A stretch of DNA of 64,000 bases, taken from NCBI GenBank assembly GCA_949372875.1, contig CASIAW010000008.1:51839-115838 (forward strand), written 5' to 3'. A program made the translations under genes and the position numbers. The notes beneath the pieces were generated by a model. It saw only the letters and a program-made list of their open reading frames with translations, had not been told where the DNA came from and ran no database searches. This DNA is from Candidatus Poseidoniaceae archaeon. GTDB lineage: Archaea > Thermoplasmatota > Poseidoniia > Poseidoniales > Poseidoniaceae. Positions 18,926 to 26,565 of the stretch are shown here, in pieces; the stretch's first letter is position 1; every line of letters begins with the position of its first letter.

Positions 18926-19882
18926 ATGGCGCAAGAGGAACCTGTCGAGGATGAATCCCTCAAGGGGCCTCGCCGTCGTGCTGGAACCAGCACATCTTCC
19001 TTCGGAGTTTCCAAAAGAGAAGGCCATGATGCATCGGTTTACTATGGAAGCCGCCTTTACGACGGCATCGTTTCAAGCCGAGAAGTAGGTGAGCAGCAGG
19101 AATTACCACCAACATTGGAAAACACCCTCATCGTCGGTGATTCTCGTAATCTTGACTTGCCAGATAACTGCGTTCATTTGGTCGTCACTTCGCCGCCCTA
19201 TAATGCAAGCAAGGCTTACGATGAAGACCTTTCATTGAACGAATATCTCGAACTACTCTATGACGTGTTTGCCGAATGTTATCGAGTTCTTGCACCAGGC
19301 GGTCGGATGGTCATCAACGTCGCGAATCTCGGTCGTAAGCCCTACATCCCTCTTTCGAGCCATATCAACATCATGATGAACCAACTCGGTTTTTTGATGC
19401 GTGGAGAAATTATTTGGGATAAATCTGCCAGTGCCGGGTCATCTTGTGCATGGGGTTCTTTTCAAAGTGCCAGCAACCCATGTTTACGGGATGTCCACGA
19501 ATATCTGTTGGTCTTCTCCAAGGGCAACTACAAACTTCTTCGAGACAAGTCAGAACGTTCAGAAGGTCGTATTGACACTGTTCCTCGTGATGATTTTATC
19601 AAACATACGAAATCAATATGGTCGTTTGCAACCGAACGGGCTTCACGCGTTAATCATCCAGCGCCATTCCCTGTCGAGTTGCCCAAACGATGTATTGAGA
19701 TGTATTCTTTTGCAGGGGATATCGTACTTGATCCATTCAATGGTTCGGGCTCTACTTGCGTTGCTGCAAAAATGACTGGCCGAACATATATTGGCGTTGA
19801 CCTTTCCGAAGAATACTGTTCCATAGCTCAAAATCGGATTGATGGAACAGAGCCTTGGATTCCTCCAGTTGTCGAAGTTTAA
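18926..19882 (+). CDS. Site-specific DNA methyltransferase, probably N4-cytosine (beta-type order)
   Basis: 318 aa. The catalytic motif IV is TSPPYN (~88-93) and comes before the SAM-binding motif I DPFNGSGST (~272-280), the beta-class order. SPPY is most common in N4-cytosine enzymes, though some N6-adenine enzymes share it. Motif VDLSEEYCSIAQNRI (X/II region) follows. Residues 1-60 are Arg/Ser-rich and family-unspecific. No restriction endonuclease gene is adjacent, so it may be an orphan, regulatory or protective methylase. ATG at 18926 follows AAAGG. It is 38 bp upstream of the M24 peptidase on the same strand. Confidence 0.88.
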   Translation: MAQEEPVEDESLKGPRRRAGTSTSSFGVSKREGHDASVYYGSRLYDGIVSSREVGEQQELPPTLENTLIVGDSRNLDLPDNCVHLVVTSPPYNASKAYDEDLSLNEYLELLYDVFAECYRVLAPGGRMVINVANLGRKPYIPLSSHINIMMNQLGFLMRGEIIWDKSASAGSSCAWGSFQSASNPCLRDVHEYLLVFSKGNYKLLRDKSERSEGRIDTVPRDDFIKHTKSIWSFATERASRVNHPAPFPVELPKRCIEMYSFAGDIVLDPFNGSGSTCVAAKMTGRTYIGVDLSEEYCSIAQNRIDGTEPWIPPVVEV

Positions 19883-19920
19883 GCGGAGCCGTTTTGAACG
19901 GCCGCCATTACCCTTCAACA

Positions 19921-21177
19921 ATGAGCGGCTGGAATGAAGCAGACCTCACTGGCCCTAATGGAGATGATTGGCGCGTCCCAGTCTCCGAATTAGCAGCCCG
20001 TCAAAATCGGCTGGGAGAATTGCTCCTTGGAGCAGGACTTCAAGGAGCCTTCATCCAACATCCAGTCGACCTTTACTACTATGCAGGAGGACGTCAAAGT
20101 GCTTCGATGTATATCCCAGCACATGGTTCAGAAAACCCTCGAGCAGTGTTATTTGTTCGCCGCTCCCTTCAGCGTGCTTTTTTTGAAGGTGGGAGCGACG
20201 ATGCACCGCATGAAGTTCTCCCCTTTCCTCGTATGGCCCAATTGGTGTCCGAATTACGCCAACGTGGCGTGACATCAGCACCCGGACTTCAATTCGGCGA
20301 GATTCCCGCCACCTATTCTGAACGATTTGTCAATGCATTCAGCGAATTTGGCCCATGCCCAGATGCGACCTCCATAATTCACCATCAGCGTGAAATAAAG
20401 TCGTCATGGGAAATGGAGCAAATGCAGGCTGCTGCTGAAATTCAAATTCGAATGTTTGAGGCAGTTGAGGCTGTTGGCGGGGAAGGCGTTAGTGAACTGG
20501 AATTAGTTGCGGCTGCAGAAGCAATCAGTCGCTCCGAAGGATTCGGAGGCAATGTCCACATGCGAAGATTCCCCTTGCAATGCGATCGAGGCGTCATCGT
20601 TTCAGGCAGGGCAGGAGGCATCCCTTCGTTTTTCGATTCCGCAGTTGGTGGCACTGGTGCGCATCCACTTTCCGGAATGGGTTCGGGATTCCGCCGAATC
20701 AAACCGAATGAACCTGTTCTTGTCGACCTCGTGCATGCCCATCGCGGTTACATCGTTGACATGACTCGAATGTTTGTTGCTGGAACCTTGTCGGAACAAT
20801 GGCATGAGCGACTTGAAGACATGTTAGCAGTGAAAGATACCGTTGTTGATGTTTTGGACCAAGGCAAGGCATGTGAAGATGCTTGGAATGAAGCATTTGC
20901 TTTGGCAGTAGAACTCGGTTACAAAGACAACCTCATGGGTATGAAACCAGACCAAAGCCGATTTCTCGGACATTCAGTCGGCCTCCAACTGGATGAATCT
21001 CCAGTCGTTGCTGCTGGCTTTGACCGCCCTTTACCTGTCGGAGGTACGATGGCAATTGAACCGAAAGTCGTCTACGAAGAGGGCAGCATTGGGAGTGAAG
21101 ATACGTGGATTCGAGATGAAGAGGGCATGCGTCCAGTCACTGCTGACGGCGCTTGGCCATGGTTAACGGAGTGGTAA
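19921..21177 (+). CDS. M24-family metallopeptidase (Xaa-Pro aminopeptidase/dipeptidase type)
   Basis: 418 aa, creatinase-like N-terminal domain plus pita-bread catalytic domain. The five metal ligands can be placed: Asp in VLVDLVHAH, Asp in GYIVDMTRMF, His in FLGHSVGLQ, Glu in GTMAIEPKVVY and Glu in IGSEDTWI. The family cleaves N-terminal residues before proline. The frame is open to 19855 within the methyltransferase gene, but ATG at 19921 begins a normal N-terminus. The next small gene starts 2 bp after its stop, so they are likely one transcript. Confidence 0.88.
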   Translation: MSGWNEADLTGPNGDDWRVPVSELAARQNRLGELLLGAGLQGAFIQHPVDLYYYAGGRQSASMYIPAHGSENPRAVLFVRRSLQRAFFEGGSDDAPHEVLPFPRMAQLVSELRQRGVTSAPGLQFGEIPATYSERFVNAFSEFGPCPDATSIIHHQREIKSSWEMEQMQAAAEIQIRMFEAVEAVGGEGVSELELVAAAEAISRSEGFGGNVHMRRFPLQCDRGVIVSGRAGGIPSFFDSAVGGTGAHPLSGMGSGFRRIKPNEPVLVDLVHAHRGYIVDMTRMFVAGTLSEQWHERLEDMLAVKDTVVDVLDQGKACEDAWNEAFALAVELGYKDNLMGMKPDQSRFLGHSVGLQLDESPVVAAGFDRPLPVGGTMAIEPKVVYEEGSIGSEDTWIRDEEGMRPVTADGAWPWLTEW

Positions 21178-21179
21178 AG

Positions 21180-21443
21180 ATGACACAAGAACAAACTGAA
21201 GATGAAGTGTGTGACAAAACAGAAGGCTGGACACGTGAAGACGTTGGAAAACGTATTCCTGAACGCAAAACACCCAATGGAACCTATTACAACGAGCCAA
21301 TCGTGAATGTATTCTGCCAATTCTGTGGTTCTGAATTCATCGGTCCAAGTCGTGAAGCGGGTGGTTTTCTCGGAGGCCATGAATGCCTTCATGCCTGGGA
21401 GATTTCACAAGCCATGGGCCGAGATGACGGCATGGTTGAATAA
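21180..21443 (+). CDS. Small zinc-ribbon-like protein
   Basis: 87 aa. The C-terminal half carries NVFCQFCGSEFIG (CxxC) followed by GGHECLHAWE, offering a fourth ligand set for one zinc ion. The N-terminus is acidic and polar (MTQEQTEDEVCDKTEGW). ATG at 21180 overlaps the region just after the peptidase stop. Family not recognised; single zinc ribbons of this size usually bind nucleic acid or protein partners. Its close spacing to the M24 gene and the histone-fold-like gene downstream suggests co-transcription. Confidence 0.7.
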   Translation: MTQEQTEDEVCDKTEGWTREDVGKRIPERKTPNGTYYNEPIVNVFCQFCGSEFIGPSREAGGFLGGHECLHAWEISQAMGRDDGMVE

Positions 21444-21494
21444 GCAAAAATTTCAACCATAGTGTTCAAGTTATGTCCGCGATGTGTTGATTGT

Positions 21495-22283
21495 ATGGCA
21501 AAGCCTTACTCGACCGGTCACATAGGTGCAGTTGCATCTAACTTTACTGAAATGCGGCTTTCAGGCGCAGTTAAGGAACAACTGGTCACGTTGGTTTGCA
21601 GTGAACTGGCACGTTATGTCCCAGAGATGGAAGCTGCAACACTTTCACAAGACCCAGAACGCAAAACATTGGACGATCCATATCGAACACGGTTGAACTA
21701 TAATCGCACTCGGGAATTGATGATTGCAGAAATTGATGCTGTAGAATCGGTTGGTTCAGCAGCAGTTCAAGCAGGTATTGCTCACATTGAGAAGCACCTT
21801 TCCACAGTTATCAAACATGCAGAGGCAGCGGCTGAAAAAGACCGTGTTGCAACCATCAAACCTCGTCATTTAGAGATTGCAACTACTGGCATGAACATCG
21901 GTACACAGGAGGAGGATGAACTCCATCAAGAGGTTGCACAGACAGAAGACTTCGTAGTGAGTCAAGGAGGAGGCATATTGACTGAGTCATCCCTTTTGTC
22001 ATTGGCGAAAACCCATGCAAAGATGCCAGTTACCAAAGATGCAATCGAGGAATTATTGGAAACATATTACATGGTTGCTGAGCAGCTGGAATCCGATATT
22101 CGGAGCAATGCACAGTTCGGTGGCAACCCGGTCCATTTCATAGAATCGATGAGCAAAATGAAGACTTTGATGTCACTTGGATGGATGAGGTCCATGCTTC
22201 GTAAAGCGGCAGAAAACGCACGAGAGCGTGGCTACAAACGCATCGATATCGAGCAAATTGTCCATCTTGACCCCTTTGAATGA
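21495..22283 (+). CDS. Protein with two histone-fold-like segments
   Basis: 262 aa. Residues ~82-130 (ending VATIKPRHLEIAT) align by eye with helices 2-3 of archaeal histones, whose last helix follows a KTVK.EDI..A loop. A second segment (~162-205 then ~232-257) has LTESSLLSLAKTHAKMPVTK, a long central helix, and a final RGYKRIDIEQI, again histone-like but with a ~27-residue insertion before the last helix. If both are real, this is a divergent, internally paired histone-fold protein, which may bind DNA or belong to a TAF/NF-Y-like group. The frame extends to a GTG at 21462; ATG at 21495 is preferred. The fold call is inference from pattern, not a search. Confidence 0.6.
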   Translation: MAKPYSTGHIGAVASNFTEMRLSGAVKEQLVTLVCSELARYVPEMEAATLSQDPERKTLDDPYRTRLNYNRTRELMIAEIDAVESVGSAAVQAGIAHIEKHLSTVIKHAEAAAEKDRVATIKPRHLEIATTGMNIGTQEEDELHQEVAQTEDFVVSQGGGILTESSLLSLAKTHAKMPVTKDAIEELLETYYMVAEQLESDIRSNAQFGGNPVHFIESMSKMKTLMSLGWMRSMLRKAAENARERGYKRIDIEQIVHLDPFE

Positions 22284-22307
22284 GATCAAAGATTCTGAGG
22301 TTGAACA

Positions 22308-23132
22308 ATGCTGAGCGCCTCTGTACTTCTTTCTGCCTTCCTTGCAGGAATTATAGCGGTCTTGGTCACATTAGCCATTGAACGCTGGGGCGGACTCACC
22401 GGCGGTATACTTGGCACCATGCCTTCAACAATCGTTCCGGCAGCAGCGGGAATATACCTCGCTGGGGAACAAGAAGTACTCGTTCAGAGTTTGGCTATTA
22501 TTCCACTAGGGATGCTCATCAATGGCTTGTTTCTCGCAGTTTGGGTGCTCTTGCCATCACGCCTTGATACTGCTAAATCACCTCTTTTCATAACAACTTT
22601 CACTTCCTTACTCGTGTGGTTCGTGTTTGGAATTATCATGCTCTTCGGTGTTGACTTTGCTCTTGGTGCTGGAGGAACAGCGTTCGAAATTGGAATCTTA
22701 GGATTGGTTCTTCTCATCGCTCTTGCAGTTGGAATGAACTGGAGAGTTCATCCGACTCCGAAAGGAAAACAACCAGTTGCTGGTCGTGTATTATTCATTC
22801 GTGGAAGTGCCGCAGCAAGCGCTATTGGAGCAGCCGTTTGGCTTTCTGCTCAAGGTCAGCCATTGATCGCAGGTCTTGCAGCAGTCTTTCCTGCCATTTT
22901 CTTGACCAGTATGGTTGCATTGTGGCATGCTCAAGGCCCAACAGTACCTCAAGGCGCTGCAGGTCCTATGACGATGGGTGGCACAAGTGTAGCAATCTAT
23001 GCGCTGGTCGCCATGTATTCACTGCCAGCATGGGGGGTAGTATTCGGCTCAACACTTGCTTGGAGCATCGCTGTATTCGGTTGGTCTTTACCGGCCTATT
23101 TCGTATTGAAAAGACGAATTACGACGGATTAA
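22308..23132 (+). CDS. Polytopic membrane protein of unknown function
   Basis: 274 aa, about eight to nine membrane helices, Gly/Ala-rich. Conserved-looking loops are GGLTGGILGTMPSTIVPAAAG (split across residues ~28-48) near the N-terminus and GPTVPQGAAGPMTMGGTS near the C-terminus, suggesting two related halves as in small transporters. No family is recognised. ATG at 22308 has GAGGTTGA upstream. Its 3' end overlaps the convergent DUF59 gene by 14 bp. Confidence 0.7.
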   Translation: MLSASVLLSAFLAGIIAVLVTLAIERWGGLTGGILGTMPSTIVPAAAGIYLAGEQEVLVQSLAIIPLGMLINGLFLAVWVLLPSRLDTAKSPLFITTFTSLLVWFVFGIIMLFGVDFALGAGGTAFEIGILGLVLLIALAVGMNWRVHPTPKGKQPVAGRVLFIRGSAAASAIGAAVWLSAQGQPLIAGLAAVFPAIFLTSMVALWHAQGPTVPQGAAGPMTMGGTSVAIYALVAMYSLPAWGVVFGSTLAWSIAVFGWSLPAYFVLKRRITTD

Positions 23133-23421
23133 GAACACGTGTCCACCGTTCTGCGGCAGGAACACCACTGATGAGAAGTTCGACTGAAGTAACGCCCTTT
23201 GTTGAGGAAATCTTCTCTCGCAAATCTCTCAAATCGAATAAGCAACACGGGCAATGCGGCCGTTGAGGAATAACAGCCAGTTGTACGTGCCCCTCTGATG
23301 AAACATCAATGCCTTGAATTTGAGTTGATTCAGCCATCACCACATCTGTGTGCGGATCTTTCCAAGTACTGAGAATACGCACGATGCGTCGTTGAAGGGC
23401 TTGAACTTTCTTCGGCTTCAT
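23119..23421 (-). CDS. DUF59/MIP18-like Fe-S assembly protein
   Basis: 100 aa. The order matches MIP18/PaaD/SufT proteins: N-terminal helix, a beta strand with QGIDVSSEGHVQLAV, the Cys-containing loop RPHCPCCLF, a helix DLREKISSTKGV and strand SVELLISG ending in RWTRVLN. The family helps deliver Fe-S clusters to target proteins. Two close Cys (HCPCC) are present where the family has its reactive Cys. It ends the long leftward block after xseB, and its 3' end overlaps the facing membrane protein gene. Confidence 0.75.
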   Translation of the reverse strand: MKPKKVQALQRRIVRILSTWKDPHTDVVMAESTQIQGIDVSSEGHVQLAVIPQRPHCPCCLFDLRDLREKISSTKGVTSVELLISGVPAAERWTRVLNPS

Positions 23422-23455
23422 TTCCGCCCCTCATTTGAACCATACGTTGCTTGCT

Positions 23456-23680
23456 TTACTGTTCTTCTGCCTGAAGTTCAGTCTCAATATCATCGAGTTG
23501 TAATTCATGAAGGCGCCCCTCAGCAGCCGATAACTCCGTTTTACACAAACGCAGTAAATCCGCCCCTTCTTCGTATAATTTGAGGGTTTCATCCAACCCC
23601 ATCCCACCTCGTTCTAGAGTTGATACAATCGTTTCTAGTCGGTGCATTGCTTCTGTATATGTGATTTTTTCATCGCTCAT
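23456..23680 (-). CDS. xseB: Exodeoxyribonuclease VII small subunit
   Basis: 74 aa, typical two-helix XseB: TYTEAMHRLETIVSTLERG followed by the signature LDETLKLYEEGADLLRLC. Several copies bind the extended C-terminal domain of XseA to make exonuclease VII, which degrades single-stranded DNA to oligonucleotides. Its ATG overlaps the xseA stop in an ATGA arrangement, indicating translational coupling. Confidence 0.92.
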   Translation of the reverse strand: MSDEKITYTEAMHRLETIVSTLERGGMGLDETLKLYEEGADLLRLCKTELSAAEGRLHELQLDDIETELQAEEQ

Positions 23681-24939
23681 TTTTCTCCCTCATTCGTGTG
23701 TGTTTTTTTGATTTCAGCGTCTGCAGAACCATCCGCAAAATTGAGTGTAATGTTCTGACCCACTTCTATGCAAGCGATGCTGCTGACGACAGAGCCATCG
23801 GTAGTTTGCGTCATTGAATATCCTCTCTCCAATACCCGTTGGGGATGAATGGCTGCGAGGGATGCTTCAAACTGGGCTAAGCGAGTTGTTTGAATCGAAA
23901 GGCTTTGATTTGAGGAGACTTTCATTCTCGAGGTCAGTGCGAAAAGTTGGGCTTTAGCGCGATTTAACCCTGCCATCGGAGCAACCCGTAGGCGTGCATG
24001 AAGGGTACGTAAACGCTGCCTATTGTCGCTGATTTGCCGTCGAGAAGCGTTTGTTAATCGCTCCTGGTACTCGTCGAGAAAATAGTGTAATTCAGGAAGA
24101 ACAGGGACTACACGCTCTACAGCGTCAGATGGCGTAGAAGCGCGTAAATCAGCGACTAAATCGGAGACGAGTATATCTGATTCGTGGCCTACTGCTGAGA
24201 CGACAGGTACGGGGCTGGCAATGATTGCTCGAGCGACAGGTTCCAGGTTGAACGACCACAAATCTTCTGGAGACCCGCCGCCTCTTCCTACAATGACAAG
24301 GTCAACGGGTGGTTCGCCGCGCTTTCTAGCTCGAACAGGGTCCGCAAGTTTCCGAGCAACTGCCAGACCTCGAACGATTTCTTCGGTCGCCCTTGGTCCT
24401 TGAACCAAAACACCAATCACAGTCCGTCGCAGTCCTGGCCATCTGTTTTCTATCAGCTGTTGCATATCAGAAAGTGCTGCTGAACCAGCACCAGTAATGA
24501 TGGCTATGTGCTTGGGAGGCAGTGGGATTGCCAACCTTTCTCGATCCAGTTCGCCCTCTTTCCTCAATTGTTCAACAAGGAGCCGTTTGGTTTTTTCTAG
24601 TTCACCAAGGATACTCACTGGTTCGATTCTCTCAACATTGAGCTGTATTTCACCACGCCGGACATAAAGGTCGAGACTTGCTAAAACTACAACTTCACTT
24701 CCTTCCTTAATACTCGAATCAATGGCGCAACGCCCTTTCCAAATGACTGCTCTCATTTGCCCGTCCTGGTCGCGTAGAGAAAAATAGGTGTGGCCACTTG
24801 GATACTGCTTCCACTGGGTTACTTCACCCCTGAGGGCTTGGTTTTTGAACAGGGGGTCACGCACAACTGTTTGTTTTACCAGTTGAACAAACTGACCGAT
24901 AGGCAAGGGCCCTGTAGTGACACCTCCGCGACCGGTCAT
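23677..24939 (-). CDS. xseA: Exodeoxyribonuclease VII large subunit
   Basis: 420 aa from ATG at 24939. An N-terminal OB fold (FFKNQ..LRGEVTQWKQYPSGH, with HTYFSLRDQDGQMRAVIW at ~55-72) is followed by the nuclease domain with VIVGRGGGSPEDLW and VSAVGHESD, then a coiled-coil region. This is the catalytic partner of XseB and a bacterial-type enzyme rarely expected in Euryarchaeota. The frame extends to a TTG at 24990 that would overlap the corA stop; ATG at 24939 (MTGRGGV) is the simpler start. It lies downstream of corA. Confidence 0.93.
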   Translation of the reverse strand: MTGRGGVTTGPLPIGQFVQLVKQTVVRDPLFKNQALRGEVTQWKQYPSGHTYFSLRDQDGQMRAVIWKGRCAIDSSIKEGSEVVVLASLDLYVRRGEIQLNVERIEPVSILGELEKTKRLLVEQLRKEGELDRERLAIPLPPKHIAIITGAGSAALSDMQQLIENRWPGLRRTVIGVLVQGPRATEEIVRGLAVARKLADPVRARKRGEPPVDLVIVGRGGGSPEDLWSFNLEPVARAIIASPVPVVSAVGHESDILVSDLVADLRASTPSDAVERVVPVLPELHYFLDEYQERLTNASRRQISDNRQRLRTLHARLRVAPMAGLNRAKAQLFALTSRMKVSSNQSLSIQTTRLAQFEASLAAIHPQRVLERGYSMTQTTDGSVVSSIACIEVGQNITLNFADGSADAEIKKTHTNEGEK

Positions 24940-24979
24940 AGCGTAAAAGGAGAGTCCACGGTTCTTGAACACTGTGCGG

Positions 24980-25981
24980 TTATTGTTCAAAGGTTTTCAA
25001 CCAACCTCGACGCCAGAAGAATGTTAGCATTGTGATGGCGAAGGCGAGCATGATGACGATGATTCCCCAAAACCCTCCTATTTGGGCTAGCGGCAAACCA
25101 TCGCTGTTCATTCCAAAAATGCCAGCGATGAGGGTGAGGGGTAACATAATCGCGCCAATGATGGTTAAGGTCGTCATCACCTCCGTGAGTTGCGCATTTG
25201 ATTCTGCTAACTGCATACTGATGTTGCTCAAGTATGAATCTCGTGCAGAAGTTGCTCCTGAAGAGTAGTTCTTCGCTCGCTTGACCAAAGCAACAGAGAG
25301 TTGATGTAAATCCGAAAAATAGCGTTCTGCACCTGAACCAATCAGGCGTTCATTCGGTTTGAGTAAGCGCATTGTTACCGTGTTTAGAGATTCAATAGAT
25401 TTACTCGCTTCACGCAGGTATCGCTTCAAATCGTGAATACTCTCAAGGACATTGTCGTATTTTTTACTTGGGTCAAATATTTGAAATTCTAATTGGTCCA
25501 GTTGACGAGAATACGAGTTCAAAATGGGGGTCCAGTCGTCTGCGATTGCGTCAAGCAACTCATAGAGAAGAAAATCAATTCCTAACGCTAAATCTTCCTC
25601 ATCGGATTTTTTGAAACGATATCGGAATTTCTTCAATGCCGGTATGCTGTAATGTCGAACCGTGATGATGAGATTCTCTTTGATAAATATCGCAACAGGT
25701 TCAGTATCCAACTGATTGTCCGCATCACGGGCGTTGATGACAATAAATCGATGATTTTTGAACTTCTGAGCAGTTGTGTCAGCATGGCCAAAGACGTCTT
25801 CGACTGCGAGTTCATCGAAGTCCATGCGTTCAAGTAAAAATTGGCGAACATCATCATCCGGCCGAAGAATGTCCAACCAGGCCAAACCTTCCTCTCTAAC
25901 GGCCTCGAGAACAGAATCTAAATCATACTTCTCTCGAGCGATTAAGCCGGTTTTTGCTGTTTGTAAACGCAAGTCGGCCAT
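24980..25981 (-). CDS. corA: CorA-family Mg2+ (divalent cation) channel
   Basis: 333 aa. A large cytoplasmic domain is followed by two C-terminal membrane helices separated by the GMNSDG loop; GMN is the invariant selectivity-filter motif of CorA/Mrs2 channels. The segment before TM1 (ISMQLAESNAQLTEVMTTLT) is the long pore-lining helix. It ends with a basic RRGWLK tail on the cytosolic side, as in the family. CorA imports Mg2+, and sometimes Co2+ or Ni2+, driven by membrane potential. ATG at 25981. Confidence 0.93.
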   Translation of the reverse strand: MADLRLQTAKTGLIAREKYDLDSVLEAVREEGLAWLDILRPDDDVRQFLLERMDFDELAVEDVFGHADTTAQKFKNHRFIVINARDADNQLDTEPVAIFIKENLIITVRHYSIPALKKFRYRFKKSDEEDLALGIDFLLYELLDAIADDWTPILNSYSRQLDQLEFQIFDPSKKYDNVLESIHDLKRYLREASKSIESLNTVTMRLLKPNERLIGSGAERYFSDLHQLSVALVKRAKNYSSGATSARDSYLSNISMQLAESNAQLTEVMTTLTIIGAIMLPLTLIAGIFGMNSDGLPLAQIGGFWGIIVIMLAFAITMLTFFWRRGWLKTFEQ

Positions 25982-26014
25982 ACTTCGCCGTACCCCTCAC
26001 CTTTGTTGATGTTT

Positions 26015-26206
26015 TCACTCGTCTTCAGAGGTTAAATGCCTGTTTGCTTGGTTGATTTTCCTTTGCCGAGTCTCGAATTTCTGTCTTTGTTCGACTTCTT
26101 CCAGCTTATGCTTTACTTTCCAAGACAAGAATCGTATGATAATATACAGGGCAAGTATGTCAACAATGAGGATGATCCAATCACTCATTCCCCAGTCCAA
26201 TATCAT
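26015..26206 (-). CDS. Small single-helix membrane protein
   Basis: 63 aa. An N-terminal membrane helix (WIILIVDILALYIIIRFLSW) is followed by a charged, helical cytoplasmic tail with heptad-like KHKLEEVEQRQKFETRQRK. ATG at 26206. It sits between the ferredoxin and corA genes on the same strand with gaps of 11 and 33 bp, which supports a real gene. No family recognised. Confidence 0.55.
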   Translation of the reverse strand: MILDWGMSDWIILIVDILALYIIIRFLSWKVKHKLEEVEQRQKFETRQRKINQANRHLTSEDE

Positions 26207-26217
26207 GCCATTCCGTC

Positions 26218-26556
26218 CTACAATGGTGGCCGAATGTCGACATCCACATCACCGCTGGGCACGCCGATACATCCCAAACGAGCGCACTCTTCAACTAGAT
26301 AATCGTCAAGACCAGGAGGCAAAATCTCGGGTAGCGGGATTTCACCATAGAGCAGTGTGACCATACATGTTCCACATGTGCCAGAAGTGCAATTGGTTGG
26401 GATTTTCACATCAGCGTCTTCTGCGTGTTCAACCAACGTATTGCCAGGCACATACGGTGCTTGCCCGAGGAGGTTTGCTCCTTGTAAAAAACGAACAACA
26501 CGTCGGGCTGTTTCTGTTTTTGGTTGAACTTCGGCAGTGACCGAATGCGCAGACAT
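26218..26556 (-). CDS. [2Fe-2S] plant-type ferredoxin
   Basis: 112 aa. The cluster motif NCTSGTCGTCMVTL supplies three Cys in C-x4-C-x2-C spacing (~58-67) and CARLGCIG the fourth (~93), with a beta-grasp pattern around it (NTLVEHAEDADVKIP). It is a soluble one-electron carrier. An N-terminal extension of ~20 residues is not conserved in the family. ATG at 26556 is one codon inside a GTG at 26559. It may serve the Rieske oxygenase or other redox enzymes, but no oxidoreductase partner is adjacent. Confidence 0.88.
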   Translation of the reverse strand: MSAHSVTAEVQPKTETARRVVRFLQGANLLGQAPYVPGNTLVEHAEDADVKIPTNCTSGTCGTCMVTLLYGEIPLPEILPPGLDDYLVEECARLGCIGVPSGDVDVDIRPPL

Positions 26557-26565
26557 CACACCACC

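Noticed and set aside
21462..21494. GTG-initiated extension of the histone-fold-like gene adding FKLCPRCVDC
   Set aside because: The Cys pairs look like a zinc knuckle, but there is no ribosome-binding site, and the ATG at 21495 gives a sensible start; left as an unlikely alternative.
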